Assembly: GCA_003216955.1 (NCBI GenBank) | Contig: QCHZ01000001.1 | Location: 186,001 to 250,000 of the forward strand | Length of the DNA stretch: 64,000 nt | Direction: 5' to 3' | Source: Prochlorococcus sp. AG-402-I21 | GTDB taxonomy: Bacteria > Cyanobacteriota > Cyanobacteriia > PCC-6307 > Cyanobiaceae | Shown: in pieces, positions 42,157-51,776 of the stretch | Numbering within the stretch: the first letter of the stretch is position 1 | Layout: the number at the start of each line of letters is the position of its first letter | The notes under the pieces: generated by a model | The model's input: the letters and a program-made list of their open reading frames with translations, nothing else | Told to the model about the DNA's origin: nothing | Database searches by the model: none | Program-made: the position numbers and the translations under genes

Positions 42157-45100
42157 TTGCTAACAATTTTTCGAAGTAATAAAGCTGAATGGCTAGCAGA
42201 AATACTCGGACAGGAACTCCGATTAAATCCTCCTGAAATAACTGAAGAAGTTAATATTCTCGTAAGTACATGGCCTTCAAGCAGATGGTTAAGTGAAAAA
42301 ATTTCAATAATTAATAACATCAATGCTTTGGTTCAATACCCTTTTCCTGGTTCATATTTAAAAAGGTTAGTCAAGAAAATTATTGGTATTGATCCTAATG
42401 AAAATGATCCATGGGAAAAGAATCATCTTGTTTGGAATATTTTAGAATTATTACCAGAGTTATTGAAAGAGGAAGAATCACAGATAATTCAATACTGGCT
42501 AAAAATAAGGGAAAAAGAAAATGAGCAAATTAATCTAAATTCATGGGATCTAGCAAACAGTATTGCAGAGATATTTGATGATTACATACTTTATAGACCT
42601 GAAATTATCAAACAATGGTTAAGCAAGGATACAATAAAAGCATCTAAAGAAATTAGCCTTAATAAAAATATTCTTTGGCAAGAAAAATTATTTAATTTAT
42701 TATACAAAAAGATAAACAAAGATCCGTTCTGCATCCAAGTCGAAAAAGCTATTAAACGTTTAAAGAAAAATGATTTTTCTATACATGATTATCCGAAAAA
42801 TCTATACATCTATGGACTTAGCACTCTGGCACCATTGCAAATAGATTTAATTCAAGCATTTTCAAAAGTAATCAATATAAAAATTTATCTGATTTCCCCT
42901 TGCAATGATCTTTGGCAAAGATGTGAAGCAAGAAGACTGCAATTTAGAAACAAATGGAATACTCCACCTGACAGGCAATGGTTACTAGAATCTCCAAGAC
43001 TTGAAGCCTTCCTTGGAAGGATGGGGGCTGAATTTCAACAATTGCTAGAGGGGAGTGGTGAATATCAATTGGGAAATAGAAATGAGGAAGATATTTTTTC
43101 TCTTACGGCAGATATCGCAACTAATAAAGGGAACAAACCAAATTTATTAGAACAACTACAACAAGAATTGTTATTCACAAAAAATGAAAGTATTTTCACT
43201 AAAGAAAAATCTGACAAATCACTACTTTTCCTTAAATCTCCAGGGAAGTATCGACAAGTGGAATTAATACGAGACCATATATTGCAGCTCTTCAGCAATG
43301 ACAAAAAACTACAACCCAGAGACATTTTAATAATGACTCCACAAATTGATAGCTATGCACCAATAATTACCTCTGTCTTTAACAACATAAATCACAATAT
43401 TACTCAGCTACCCTGGGTAATAACAGATAGAAGTCAAGTAGATAAAGTAGGTTTAATACATTTTGTACTAAATCTGTTAGAGATTTCTGCATCTCGTCTA
43501 ACCGCTTCAATTTTTGAAAAATTATTAACTAATCCAGCATTACAAACACAACAGAATATAAATAGTGATGAGGTAAGTGACATAATCAAAAGTCTTCAAT
43601 CTGCTGGCTTTACTTGGGGACTTGATTCTTCAGAAAGATTTGGGGAAGAAACTCATAGCCTATGTTGGTGTCTAGAAAGATTTCTACTTGGTCTTGTTTT
43701 ACCAGATGATCCAATTAATGGAATAAGCAATATCTCCCCTTATTCCAAGAATATTTCAAGTACGGAGTTCATAAAAGCTTGGGGTATACTTTCAAAACTT
43801 TGCAATTATATCGATGCGATTCGTAGTAAACGTTCATGTAAAGAATGGACAAAACTTATAACATCGCTCGTAAAGGATTTATTTGAGGATGGTGGGGAAT
43901 GGGCATGGGAAGAGCAACAACTACTAACTATTGTTAATAATTGGGGTCTCATAACAGATAATTGTGAGCTAGAAATTGATTGTTTAGTAGTCAAAGACAT
44001 TATCACCAAAGCGTTAAGTTCTACAAATGGCAAATTTGGTCATAGGACAGGGAAAATTACGATCAGTGCTTTAGAACCAATGAGAGCAATCCCTCATCAA
44101 ATCATCATCGTCATGGGACTAGAAAGTGGTACTTTTCCAAGAATAGATAATAGAAGAAGTTTTAATCTCCTAGAAAGAAAAAGAGAACTTGGAGACCCAA
44201 ACCAATATGACAAAGACCGCTATTCATTGTTAGAAGCTTTAATCTCAACTCGTCAAAATCTTTTAGTTTCTTGGAATTCCAAAGATGAAAAGACTGGAGA
44301 AGATCTTGAGCCTCCAAGCCCTATTCAACAATGGCTGAATTACTTAAAAACCAAATTAGGAGCCAACACCTTTCAAGAGATTCTCATTGAACCACCAGCA
44401 AATCCTCTTGATCATTGCAACTTTATAAACACCGGAAATTCGCAAATCATGAGTTGTGATAGAAAGAATCTAGAAGCTAGAGAATGGCTTGAAAAAGCAA
44501 TACCGACTAAAAATGTCTCACTAGCATTACCGATAAAGTGGAAAGAAATCAATATAAGCGAATTAGAATCTTATTCCTTCGAAAAAACCAAAGAATGGTT
44601 ACTCAATCCACAAAAAACATGGTTAAAAGAGAATGAAATCCAATCAAAAGAATTTATCAATCTCATTGAAGACAATGATTTACTCGAGCTTTCAGAATTA
44701 GAAAGATATAAACTTCTTAAACATCGACTAGAAAATAGTAATTTCGGAAAACTTAACAACACAAACAATAATTCAAACTACTGGGAAAAGACCTATTCTG
44801 GGAAAGGGGTTTTCCCTCCAAAAGGCTCCGGGTTAATAGAGGAGGATCTTCTTGAGGAGCGATGGAACAATTTAATATCCGCAATATACGCTACCGGTCA
44901 AATCACGAAAAGAAGTATTGAGATGAAAGAGTTAGAAGGTGAATTTTACTTTGGAGGGAATAATTTAATACAGATTGAAGTTGGAAGTTTAAAATATAAA
45001 GCTCTTATGAATGGATGGCTTAATCATTTATATTTATCTGCAAATAGTTCATTTAATTATAAAACACTGATTATTTCTAAAAAAACAGATTATAGCAAAA

Positions 45101-45450
45101 ATATTATGTTCGAAGTAAGCAAGGAGATTTTACCAATCAATACCAAAGAAGCGACTGAAGCTCTAAGACAAATACATCAATTAGCAGCCGCAGGAAGAAA
45201 TAATTGTTGGCCCATACCACCAGAAAGTGGCCTGGCTTATGCCCTAGCGACAAAAGACAAGAAAAAGAATGAGCAAGATTTATTTAAAAAGAAATGGGAA
45301 GGTGATTTATATATGCAAGGTGAACGAGAAACTCTAATAATGGAACTTTGCTTTGGCAAAAAATGCAAAGCCTCTACTTTATTAGACGTTGAATCATTTA
45401 ATGATGTATTAATGAGTCTCTATGAACCACTCCTTAAAAACACCAACTAA
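42157..45450 (+). CDS. recC: RecC, exodeoxyribonuclease V gamma subunit
   Basis: A 1097-aa subunit of the RecBCD nuclease-helicase, which repairs double-strand breaks and degrades foreign linear DNA. Recognisable blocks are AEFQQLLEGSGEYQLG, ILIMTPQIDSYAPII, ISALEPMRAIPHQIIIVMGL and PRIDNRRSFNLLERKRELGD. RecC is a helicase-like scaffold that recognises Chi. The start is TTG. It is followed by a small methyltransferase gene and then by recB and recD, all on one strand. Confidence 0.95.
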   Translation: MLTIFRSNKAEWLAEILGQELRLNPPEITEEVNILVSTWPSSRWLSEKISIINNINALVQYPFPGSYLKRLVKKIIGIDPNENDPWEKNHLVWNILELLPELLKEEESQIIQYWLKIREKENEQINLNSWDLANSIAEIFDDYILYRPEIIKQWLSKDTIKASKEISLNKNILWQEKLFNLLYKKINKDPFCIQVEKAIKRLKKNDFSIHDYPKNLYIYGLSTLAPLQIDLIQAFSKVINIKIYLISPCNDLWQRCEARRLQFRNKWNTPPDRQWLLESPRLEAFLGRMGAEFQQLLEGSGEYQLGNRNEEDIFSLTADIATNKGNKPNLLEQLQQELLFTKNESIFTKEKSDKSLLFLKSPGKYRQVELIRDHILQLFSNDKKLQPRDILIMTPQIDSYAPIITSVFNNINHNITQLPWVITDRSQVDKVGLIHFVLNLLEISASRLTASIFEKLLTNPALQTQQNINSDEVSDIIKSLQSAGFTWGLDSSERFGEETHSLCWCLERFLLGLVLPDDPINGISNISPYSKNISSTEFIKAWGILSKLCNYIDAIRSKRSCKEWTKLITSLVKDLFEDGGEWAWEEQQLLTIVNNWGLITDNCELEIDCLVVKDIITKALSSTNGKFGHRTGKITISALEPMRAIPHQIIIVMGLESGTFPRIDNRRSFNLLERKRELGDPNQYDKDRYSLLEALISTRQNLLVSWNSKDEKTGEDLEPPSPIQQWLNYLKTKLGANTFQEILIEPPANPLDHCNFINTGNSQIMSCDRKNLEAREWLEKAIPTKNVSLALPIKWKEINISELESYSFEKTKEWLLNPQKTWLKENEIQSKEFINLIEDNDLLELSELERYKLLKHRLENSNFGKLNNTNNNSNYWEKTYSGKGVFPPKGSGLIEEDLLEERWNNLISAIYATGQITKRSIEMKELEGEFYFGGNNLIQIEVGSLKYKALMNGWLNHLYLSANSSFNYKTLIISKKTDYSKNIMFEVSKEILPINTKEATEALRQIHQLAAAGRNNCWPIPPESGLAYALATKDKKKNEQDLFKKKWEGDLYMQGERETLIMELCFGKKCKASTLLDVESFNDVLMSLYEPLLKNTN

Positions 45451-45468
45451 TCTAGATCTAGCAAATAA

Positions 45469-46029
45469 ATGAAGCTAAATAAAAGCAAACGCATTAATGA
45501 TATTAAAACTCTCTTATCAAAATGGGGATTTAGCAAGCAGGGTCTATTTAATAATTCAAAAGGAGAGTGGTATTTATTTACTCAAATATTCTTAATCCTC
45601 CTACATTTAATACCTCCCTACCCAAAAATAAATCATATAGCATTTTCAATAAATACTTTTTGTATAATTTTTGGATTAGCAATTTCAATTCTAGGTCTAT
45701 TCATTGTCATAAAAGCATTCATAGATTTAGGAGAAAACCTTACACCGCTTCCTTATCCAATGAATGAATCTAGTCTGATTAAAAATAATTCATACCAAAA
45801 TGTTCGGCACCCCCTGTATCAGGGATTATTATTTATTTCATTAGGAATATCTATTTTTTCATTAAGTCTAATACATCTATCTCTACTCATATCACTATCC
45901 TACATTTTAAAAATAAAAGCCTTAAAGGAAGAAGAAATACTAAAAATGAAATTTCCTGAATACAAAAAATATATCAAAGAAGTGCCAGCTATTATAAAAA
46001 AAATAAAATATTTAGATTGGAGATCCTAA
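45469..46029 (+). CDS. Isoprenylcysteine-methyltransferase-like membrane protein
   Basis: A 186-aa membrane protein with about four spans. The ICMT/PEMT signature near the C-terminus is VRHPLYQGLLFISLG, followed by KIKALKEEEILKMKFPEYKKY. Homologues in bacteria are called isoprenylcysteine carboxyl methyltransferase or phospholipid methyltransferase-like; the substrate here is unknown. It is inserted between recC and recB with an 18-base gap from recC. That placement is odd for a lipid or protein methyltransferase and may be incidental. Confidence 0.82.
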   Translation: MKLNKSKRINDIKTLLSKWGFSKQGLFNNSKGEWYLFTQIFLILLHLIPPYPKINHIAFSINTFCIIFGLAISILGLFIVIKAFIDLGENLTPLPYPMNESSLIKNNSYQNVRHPLYQGLLFISLGISIFSLSLIHLSLLISLSYILKIKALKEEEILKMKFPEYKKYIKEVPAIIKKIKYLDWRS

Positions 46030-46124
46030 AATGTTAATAATATGTAATTTAAAACATCAAAATTATGGGATAATAGAGAGCAAGAAAATTAGTTCTGATC
46101 TTATTATTTACCTATGAAATTCAT

Positions 46125-49100
46125 ATGTCTAATATAGAATTATTTCAAGCGAATAGATATCCTTTAACGAATGGAATGCGTCTAATAGAAGCAAGTGCTG
46201 GAACAGGGAAAACATTTTCTCTTTCTCATCTTGTCTTAAGATTATTAACTGAACAGGAATATTCAATAAACGAAATACTAGTTGTTAGCTTTACAGAAGC
46301 AACAGCATCGGAAATAAAAGCAAGAATTATTGAAAGATTAATTTTGGCATTAAAAATAATTGAATCCATACATACAAATGTAAAACAATATCAAATTGAC
46401 AACGTATTAAAGGAATGGGTCGAATTAAATATAACATCTAAAGAAAAAGCCCTATACATAGCTTCCCTACTTTTAGAAGCATTAGAGAGAATTGATAATG
46501 CAGATATCACAACAATTCATGGATTTTGCAGTAAAACTCTTCGTAGAGAAGCTATTGAGAATGGAAATAATTTAAATCCAACGATCGAAAAAGATTCAGA
46601 ATCACTAATAAATGAAATTGTTGAAGAATATTGGAAAAAAGAAATATTAGAAATAGAGATTTCAGAATTAAAAGGGATCTTTAAAACTAACTTCAATCGT
46701 AACAATTTAATTCAAGTTCTTAGTTCATTGGATAATGATCCAAATAATATTTTCAAACAAACATTTAATGACTTAAAAATAGAAGAAAGTCTTTCAGATC
46801 AATTAAAAAACTACATAGAAACATTATGGATAGAATTTACAACTATATGGGAAAGGAAAGGAAAGGAGCTTGAAGATGGCTTTATAGAGATTGCTAGGGA
46901 TCTAAGATCTCAGGGTATTACAGATACAAAGCCATACTCATCCAAGCCCAGAAAAAATCGTTATGAGATTTTAAGTAACTGGATTGAAGAATATAAAGAG
47001 AAAAAACGACCATCATATGAAGATATTCAAAATCAAACCCTTATAAATAAATATTTTCATCCTAAAAATATTTACCAATTAGACATGAAGTATAAAATTG
47101 ATTCATGTACAAAAGATATGAAGTCAATTCTTGAAATTATAGGAGATTTATATGATAGTCCAGGTGAATTTGTTTGGGAACATGCTTTGTTATGGACTAA
47201 AAGAGAGCTTGAAAAAAGAAAATCTAAAACGGGTTGGATAAATTATTCTGATCTACTTAAATTATTAGATCCCAAAAACGTAAACAATAATGAAATTAAA
47301 AATAAAGTTAACTCTAATAATATCTATAAGAACCTAAAACTTAGATATAAAGTAGCCTTAATAGATGAATTCCAAGATACTGATCCAGTTCAATTAAGAT
47401 TACTAAAAGAAGCCTTTGGCAACCGATCAAAACATCTGTTTTTAATGATTGGAGATCCAAAGCAAGCAATCTATAGCTTCAGAGGTGGAAGCTTAAATAC
47501 ATATATGAAAGCAAGAGAAGCTTGTGATCGAATTCATTTAATGAATGCTAATTATAGAAGTACAAAGCCTCTAATTTTAATACTAAATAAAATATTTCTT
47601 GATGGTTTAATAAGATCAAATCTATCAACTCAAGAACTTAATCCATGTTCACAAGAAGAACCACTTAAACTGAATGGAATTAAACAGCCATTTAAAATAA
47701 TAAATCTAATAGACAATCATCAAAAAGAAAAAAAACAAAAAATAAAATTAGAATCAAAAAGCAAAATAGAGGATAAAATCCCGAAGCTCATTGGATCTTA
47801 TTTGTTAGAACTATTAAGCAATAATCCCAAAGATTTAAACCCCTCAGATATTTGCATACTAGTAAATAGACATGATCAAGCTAAAAACATCCATAGCTAT
47901 TTATCACAAGTAAAAATTCCTTCACAACTCCTAAGCAATGAAAATATATTTACTAGAGAGGGTGCTCAAATCCTGCAGATTTTCATTAACTGTATCGTCA
48001 GTCCATATAATCAACAAAAACTTGCCCTACTAGCTTGTTCTGAGCTAATGCAATGGGGAAAGGAAAAACTTAATGAATCAAAAATTAATGGCGATTTTGA
48101 TTCATTATCTTCGAAGTTTTATGAACTTGCAAAATTATTTCCCAAGATTGGATTATTAGGCTGTTTATCAAACTTTCTAGAAGGGAAATCAATAGCTGAT
48201 CTATCTCATAGAGGAACATTATTAGGTGATCTTTATCAAAGCTCTCAGTTAGTAGACGAACAGATTCATCGACAAAAATTTAATGCTTTAAGAGCATCGC
48301 AATGGCTTAGTAAACAACGTTTCCAAACTATTGAGCCAATACCTGAAGAATATCAACCTAACAGCGCAATTAGTAATAGCTCCATCAATATAATTACAAT
48401 CCACAAGAGTAAAGGACTTCAATTTAAAATAGTAATTTGTCCATACCTGTGGCAAAAGCCTCCAGATAAAAAAAGTTATTTATGGAAAGATAATCATGAT
48501 CTATTAATTTCTAAAAAATATAAATGGCATAAAAAATATAGTTCATATCAAGATTTCATAAGGAAAGAGTCATTAAATGAAGCAGAGAGATTAGCTTACG
48601 TTGCTTTTACAAGAGCTAAAAAACAATTAATAATCCTGTGGGCAAAGGCTGCTGGTCAAGAAGGGAACCCTCTTTCAGGATTTTTATTTGGATCTGACTC
48701 AATAAATCTAAAAATAGAAGACCATACAAAGGAAATGATGGAAAAGTCATTCAAGAAAAGAGGACTAAAAGTTGATATTCAAGATATTAAAGATATTGAA
48801 ACTAATAAAACATGGACTCAACCTAAAAGTGAAATAAAATTATCACTTGGCCCAATTCCTAACCATAAATTTGAAAATAGTTGGGGAAGGTATAGCTTTT
48901 CAAAATGGATAACACAAAAAAATGAAGAATCAATTCTAAAAGATTTTTCAGATGAGTTAAATGAAGATCATGAATTTAAAGATGAAATTCAGAATCTATC
49001 TCTCCAAAAAACTGTACAAGTATCAATTGAAGAAGATAAAATAATTAACAGATTAGAAGATCAGAGATGGTCAAAAGATAGTCCCATTGGTAATTTTCCA

Positions 49101-49910
49101 AGAGGTCCTATAGCAGGGACTTGTCTTCATAAAATACTTGAAAGAATAAATTTTAGTGATATTGAAAATCATATAAAAGTTTCATCGATAATAGAAGAAG
49201 AATTAAATATAGTTAATATAAGTAAATCATTTATTGAACCAATTAGAATTTTATTAAAGAGAATTGCATATATCCCCTTAGGTGGTCCTTTAGGTAAATT
49301 TAAAATGAAAAATTTAAATTCTAATTGCTCTATCAAAGAATTAAAATTTGATATTCCAATTTGTCATGAAGTTAATCCAATTAATACTCTCGATTTATCA
49401 TCAATATTTAGAGAAGATGTCCAAAATAAATATGGCTCGGATTATATAAATAAACTGATGAATCTCAATATCCATAGCAGCGGTTTCCTGACCGGTTCCA
49501 TAGACCAAGTTTTTGCAGACAATCCAAATCATGAAATTGCTAAATGGTGGGTTTTAGATTGGAAAAGTAACTGGATAGGAAGTCCTCTATCAAAAGAGGA
49601 TAGTTTTTCTTGTGGTCCCTCAAATTATTCAACTTCCAGAATGGATGAAGAAATGTACCATCATCACTATCCACTACAAGCACATATATATTTACTTGCT
49701 TTACACAGATTTTTAAATTGGAGACTCCCTAACTACTCACCTCAAAAACATCTTGGTGGTTACATTTACGTGTTTTTGAGAGGACTTCCAGATAAAAGTG
49801 ATTTAGAAGAAAAGAATTCTCCTCAAACAACTCCAGGCTTAATCGTCGAACCTGCGCCTATTGAAAGGATTAAAAAATTAGATTTATTGATTAAAGGGCA
49901 ACATAAATGA
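46125..49910 (+). CDS. recB: RecB, exodeoxyribonuclease V beta subunit
   Basis: A 1261-aa 3'-to-5' helicase-nuclease. Walker A is ASAGTGKTFSLSHLVLRL (about residues 24-41). UvrD-family motifs include VALIDEFQDTDPVQLRLL (about 411-428), MIGDPKQAIYSFRGG and ITIHKSKGLQFKIVI. The C-terminal nuclease shows LTGSIDQVF and WVLDWKSNW, the D and DxK metal ligands. It is complete, and its stop overlaps the recD start (ATGA), so the two are translationally coupled. Confidence 0.96.
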   Translation: MSNIELFQANRYPLTNGMRLIEASAGTGKTFSLSHLVLRLLTEQEYSINEILVVSFTEATASEIKARIIERLILALKIIESIHTNVKQYQIDNVLKEWVELNITSKEKALYIASLLLEALERIDNADITTIHGFCSKTLRREAIENGNNLNPTIEKDSESLINEIVEEYWKKEILEIEISELKGIFKTNFNRNNLIQVLSSLDNDPNNIFKQTFNDLKIEESLSDQLKNYIETLWIEFTTIWERKGKELEDGFIEIARDLRSQGITDTKPYSSKPRKNRYEILSNWIEEYKEKKRPSYEDIQNQTLINKYFHPKNIYQLDMKYKIDSCTKDMKSILEIIGDLYDSPGEFVWEHALLWTKRELEKRKSKTGWINYSDLLKLLDPKNVNNNEIKNKVNSNNIYKNLKLRYKVALIDEFQDTDPVQLRLLKEAFGNRSKHLFLMIGDPKQAIYSFRGGSLNTYMKAREACDRIHLMNANYRSTKPLILILNKIFLDGLIRSNLSTQELNPCSQEEPLKLNGIKQPFKIINLIDNHQKEKKQKIKLESKSKIEDKIPKLIGSYLLELLSNNPKDLNPSDICILVNRHDQAKNIHSYLSQVKIPSQLLSNENIFTREGAQILQIFINCIVSPYNQQKLALLACSELMQWGKEKLNESKINGDFDSLSSKFYELAKLFPKIGLLGCLSNFLEGKSIADLSHRGTLLGDLYQSSQLVDEQIHRQKFNALRASQWLSKQRFQTIEPIPEEYQPNSAISNSSINIITIHKSKGLQFKIVICPYLWQKPPDKKSYLWKDNHDLLISKKYKWHKKYSSYQDFIRKESLNEAERLAYVAFTRAKKQLIILWAKAAGQEGNPLSGFLFGSDSINLKIEDHTKEMMEKSFKKRGLKVDIQDIKDIETNKTWTQPKSEIKLSLGPIPNHKFENSWGRYSFSKWITQKNEESILKDFSDELNEDHEFKDEIQNLSLQKTVQVSIEEDKIINRLEDQRWSKDSPIGNFPRGPIAGTCLHKILERINFSDIENHIKVSSIIEEELNIVNISKSFIEPIRILLKRIAYIPLGGPLGKFKMKNLNSNCSIKELKFDIPICHEVNPINTLDLSSIFREDVQNKYGSDYINKLMNLNIHSSGFLTGSIDQVFADNPNHEIAKWWVLDWKSNWIGSPLSKEDSFSCGPSNYSTSRMDEEMYHHHYPLQAHIYLLALHRFLNWRLPNYSPQKHLGGYIYVFLRGLPDKSDLEEKNSPQTTPGLIVEPAPIERIKKLDLLIKGQHK

Positions 49911-51628
49911 GAGAACCCTTGAATAAAATTTTTTCAACTGATTTAAATAAATCATTATTAGCTACACTAATTCGCTATTTCCCACCAATAGAATTTAATG
50001 AAGCTTTAATTGATGTCGTAAATGTATTAATGGATGGGTTATCAAGAGGTGATATTTATATAGACATTAAGGAAAATCCTAAAAATCTGGAACTTAGATA
50101 TAAAGGTTGGCCCAGCTATCATATGAAAGCCTTATTAGATAGTGGGTGGACTAAAGGAGATAATTCCCCAATAGTTTTAAATGAGAATGTGATTAGTTGG
50201 CGTCGAACCCACAATGAGATAGTTGAGACCATTCAAAAAATACTTTTAAGGAATCAAGCCATTAATCATCTATCTAAAGAATTGCCTGTTCCAATTGATG
50301 CAAAAAATCTAGAGCATCTAAATATTCAACAAAGAGAGGCTGTTAACCTTGTTAACAGTCAACAGATCATCTTATTAAGTGGTGGCCCAGGGACAGGCAA
50401 GACTAGTACCATCCTTCAAATGCTTTTGCAAGCACTAACAAGAAATCCTACTCTTGATATTGCAATGGCTGCACCAACAGGGAAAGCCGCAAAAAAATTA
50501 AAAGATACTATTCAGGCGGGTATTGAAGATTTTGAAGATCATATTAAGGTGAAGCTTTCTAATATTCCTTCTAAAACATTACATAAATGGCTAGAGGCAG
50601 GACCAAATGGCTTCAGAAGAAACTCACGACGTCTATTAAAATTAGATCTAATAATCATAGATGAGATGTCAATGGTTGACTTGTCAACCATTAATGGATT
50701 ACTCGATGCATTAACAAAATCATGTCAAATAATCTTAGTAGGTGATCCTGACCAATTATTACCAATAGGAAGTGGTGGTATATGGCAAATTTTGCAAGAA
50801 AAAGCAACGAAAGCAAACTTTAAATCAAACTCAGTCAAACTTATAAAGTCATACCGAAACCAAGGAGATATCGCTTTATTGAGAAATACTCTAAAAGATG
50901 ATGGAGTAGATGCCTTTTGGCACCTCCTTTCAATGCAAGAAGATTCATCAAATGTAAGTCAGTACCTTTCACTCCTAAAAAATATTCCAGATCCCGTAGT
51001 AAGGACTCTTATCAACTATAGAAAGAAGCTTACAAAGTTAACAGAAAATTGTATTAATTATATTCCTAATGAAGCATGGCAATCAAGCATGATTGAGGTA
51101 TCACAATCAGTTGAGATGCTAAATCTCTTTAAATTCATAGAAAATCTTCTTATACTTTGTCCGCAAATATACGGACCCTGGGGTGTAAAAAAAATCCACG
51201 AGTTACTTTTAGGAACCAGATTTGAGAAGGAAGTACACAAGTGGGGAGAGGGAACACCAATCATGGCAAAAAGTAATCAACCTGAAATAGGTTTAGCAAA
51301 TGGAGACGTTGGGATAATTATTGGCAACGGCGAGAAAAGACGTTTTTTATTTAATGTCTTTTCTGAGGAACAAAGACTTGTAACTCGATTAATAAATCCA
51401 TCAAGAGTAAATATGTATGATCCAGCATATGCAATGACAATTCATAAAGCACAGGGGAGTGAAGCTGATCAAGTTCTTTTACTTTGGCCAAGCACCTCAA
51501 AAGTTTCAGAAGAAAATAGTTTCAAAAAATTTTATTCTGATGATTATGAAAGAAGAATGCTTTACACAGCAATAACACGTGCAAAAAAACAATTACTGGT
51601 AATAACCAATAAAGAAGAAGACTTTTAA
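49907..51628 (+). CDS. recD: RecD, exodeoxyribonuclease V alpha subunit
   Basis: A 573-aa 5'-to-3' superfamily 1 helicase. Walker A is LLSGGPGTGKTSTILQMLLQ (about residues 156-175). LIIIDEMSMVDLS (motif II) and the C-terminal AYAMTIHKAQGSEADQVLLL are also present. It completes RecBCD with the upstream recC and recB. The 4-base overlap with recB ensures matched synthesis. The length is typical. Confidence 0.95.
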   Translation: MREPLNKIFSTDLNKSLLATLIRYFPPIEFNEALIDVVNVLMDGLSRGDIYIDIKENPKNLELRYKGWPSYHMKALLDSGWTKGDNSPIVLNENVISWRRTHNEIVETIQKILLRNQAINHLSKELPVPIDAKNLEHLNIQQREAVNLVNSQQIILLSGGPGTGKTSTILQMLLQALTRNPTLDIAMAAPTGKAAKKLKDTIQAGIEDFEDHIKVKLSNIPSKTLHKWLEAGPNGFRRNSRRLLKLDLIIIDEMSMVDLSTINGLLDALTKSCQIILVGDPDQLLPIGSGGIWQILQEKATKANFKSNSVKLIKSYRNQGDIALLRNTLKDDGVDAFWHLLSMQEDSSNVSQYLSLLKNIPDPVVRTLINYRKKLTKLTENCINYIPNEAWQSSMIEVSQSVEMLNLFKFIENLLILCPQIYGPWGVKKIHELLLGTRFEKEVHKWGEGTPIMAKSNQPEIGLANGDVGIIIGNGEKRRFLFNVFSEEQRLVTRLINPSRVNMYDPAYAMTIHKAQGSEADQVLLLWPSTSKVSEENSFKKFYSDDYERRMLYTAITRAKKQLLVITNKEEDF

Positions 51629-51776
51629 AGATGTGGTCAACTTATTCCTAAAAGGATTTTTGAGATGATAAAGTGAAATTTATATCCCTTTAACAAGGCG
51701 AGTCAGCAAAGCACGGTTATACACCGATCGGAAGTTGTCTGCCTAATTTGAAGGACAAAAAGGCAACCATTATTAG

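Noticed and set aside
42157-51628. RecBCD operon as part of the mobile region
   Set aside because: It is flanked by conserved housekeeping genes, has no repeats or integrase, and matches the core context.
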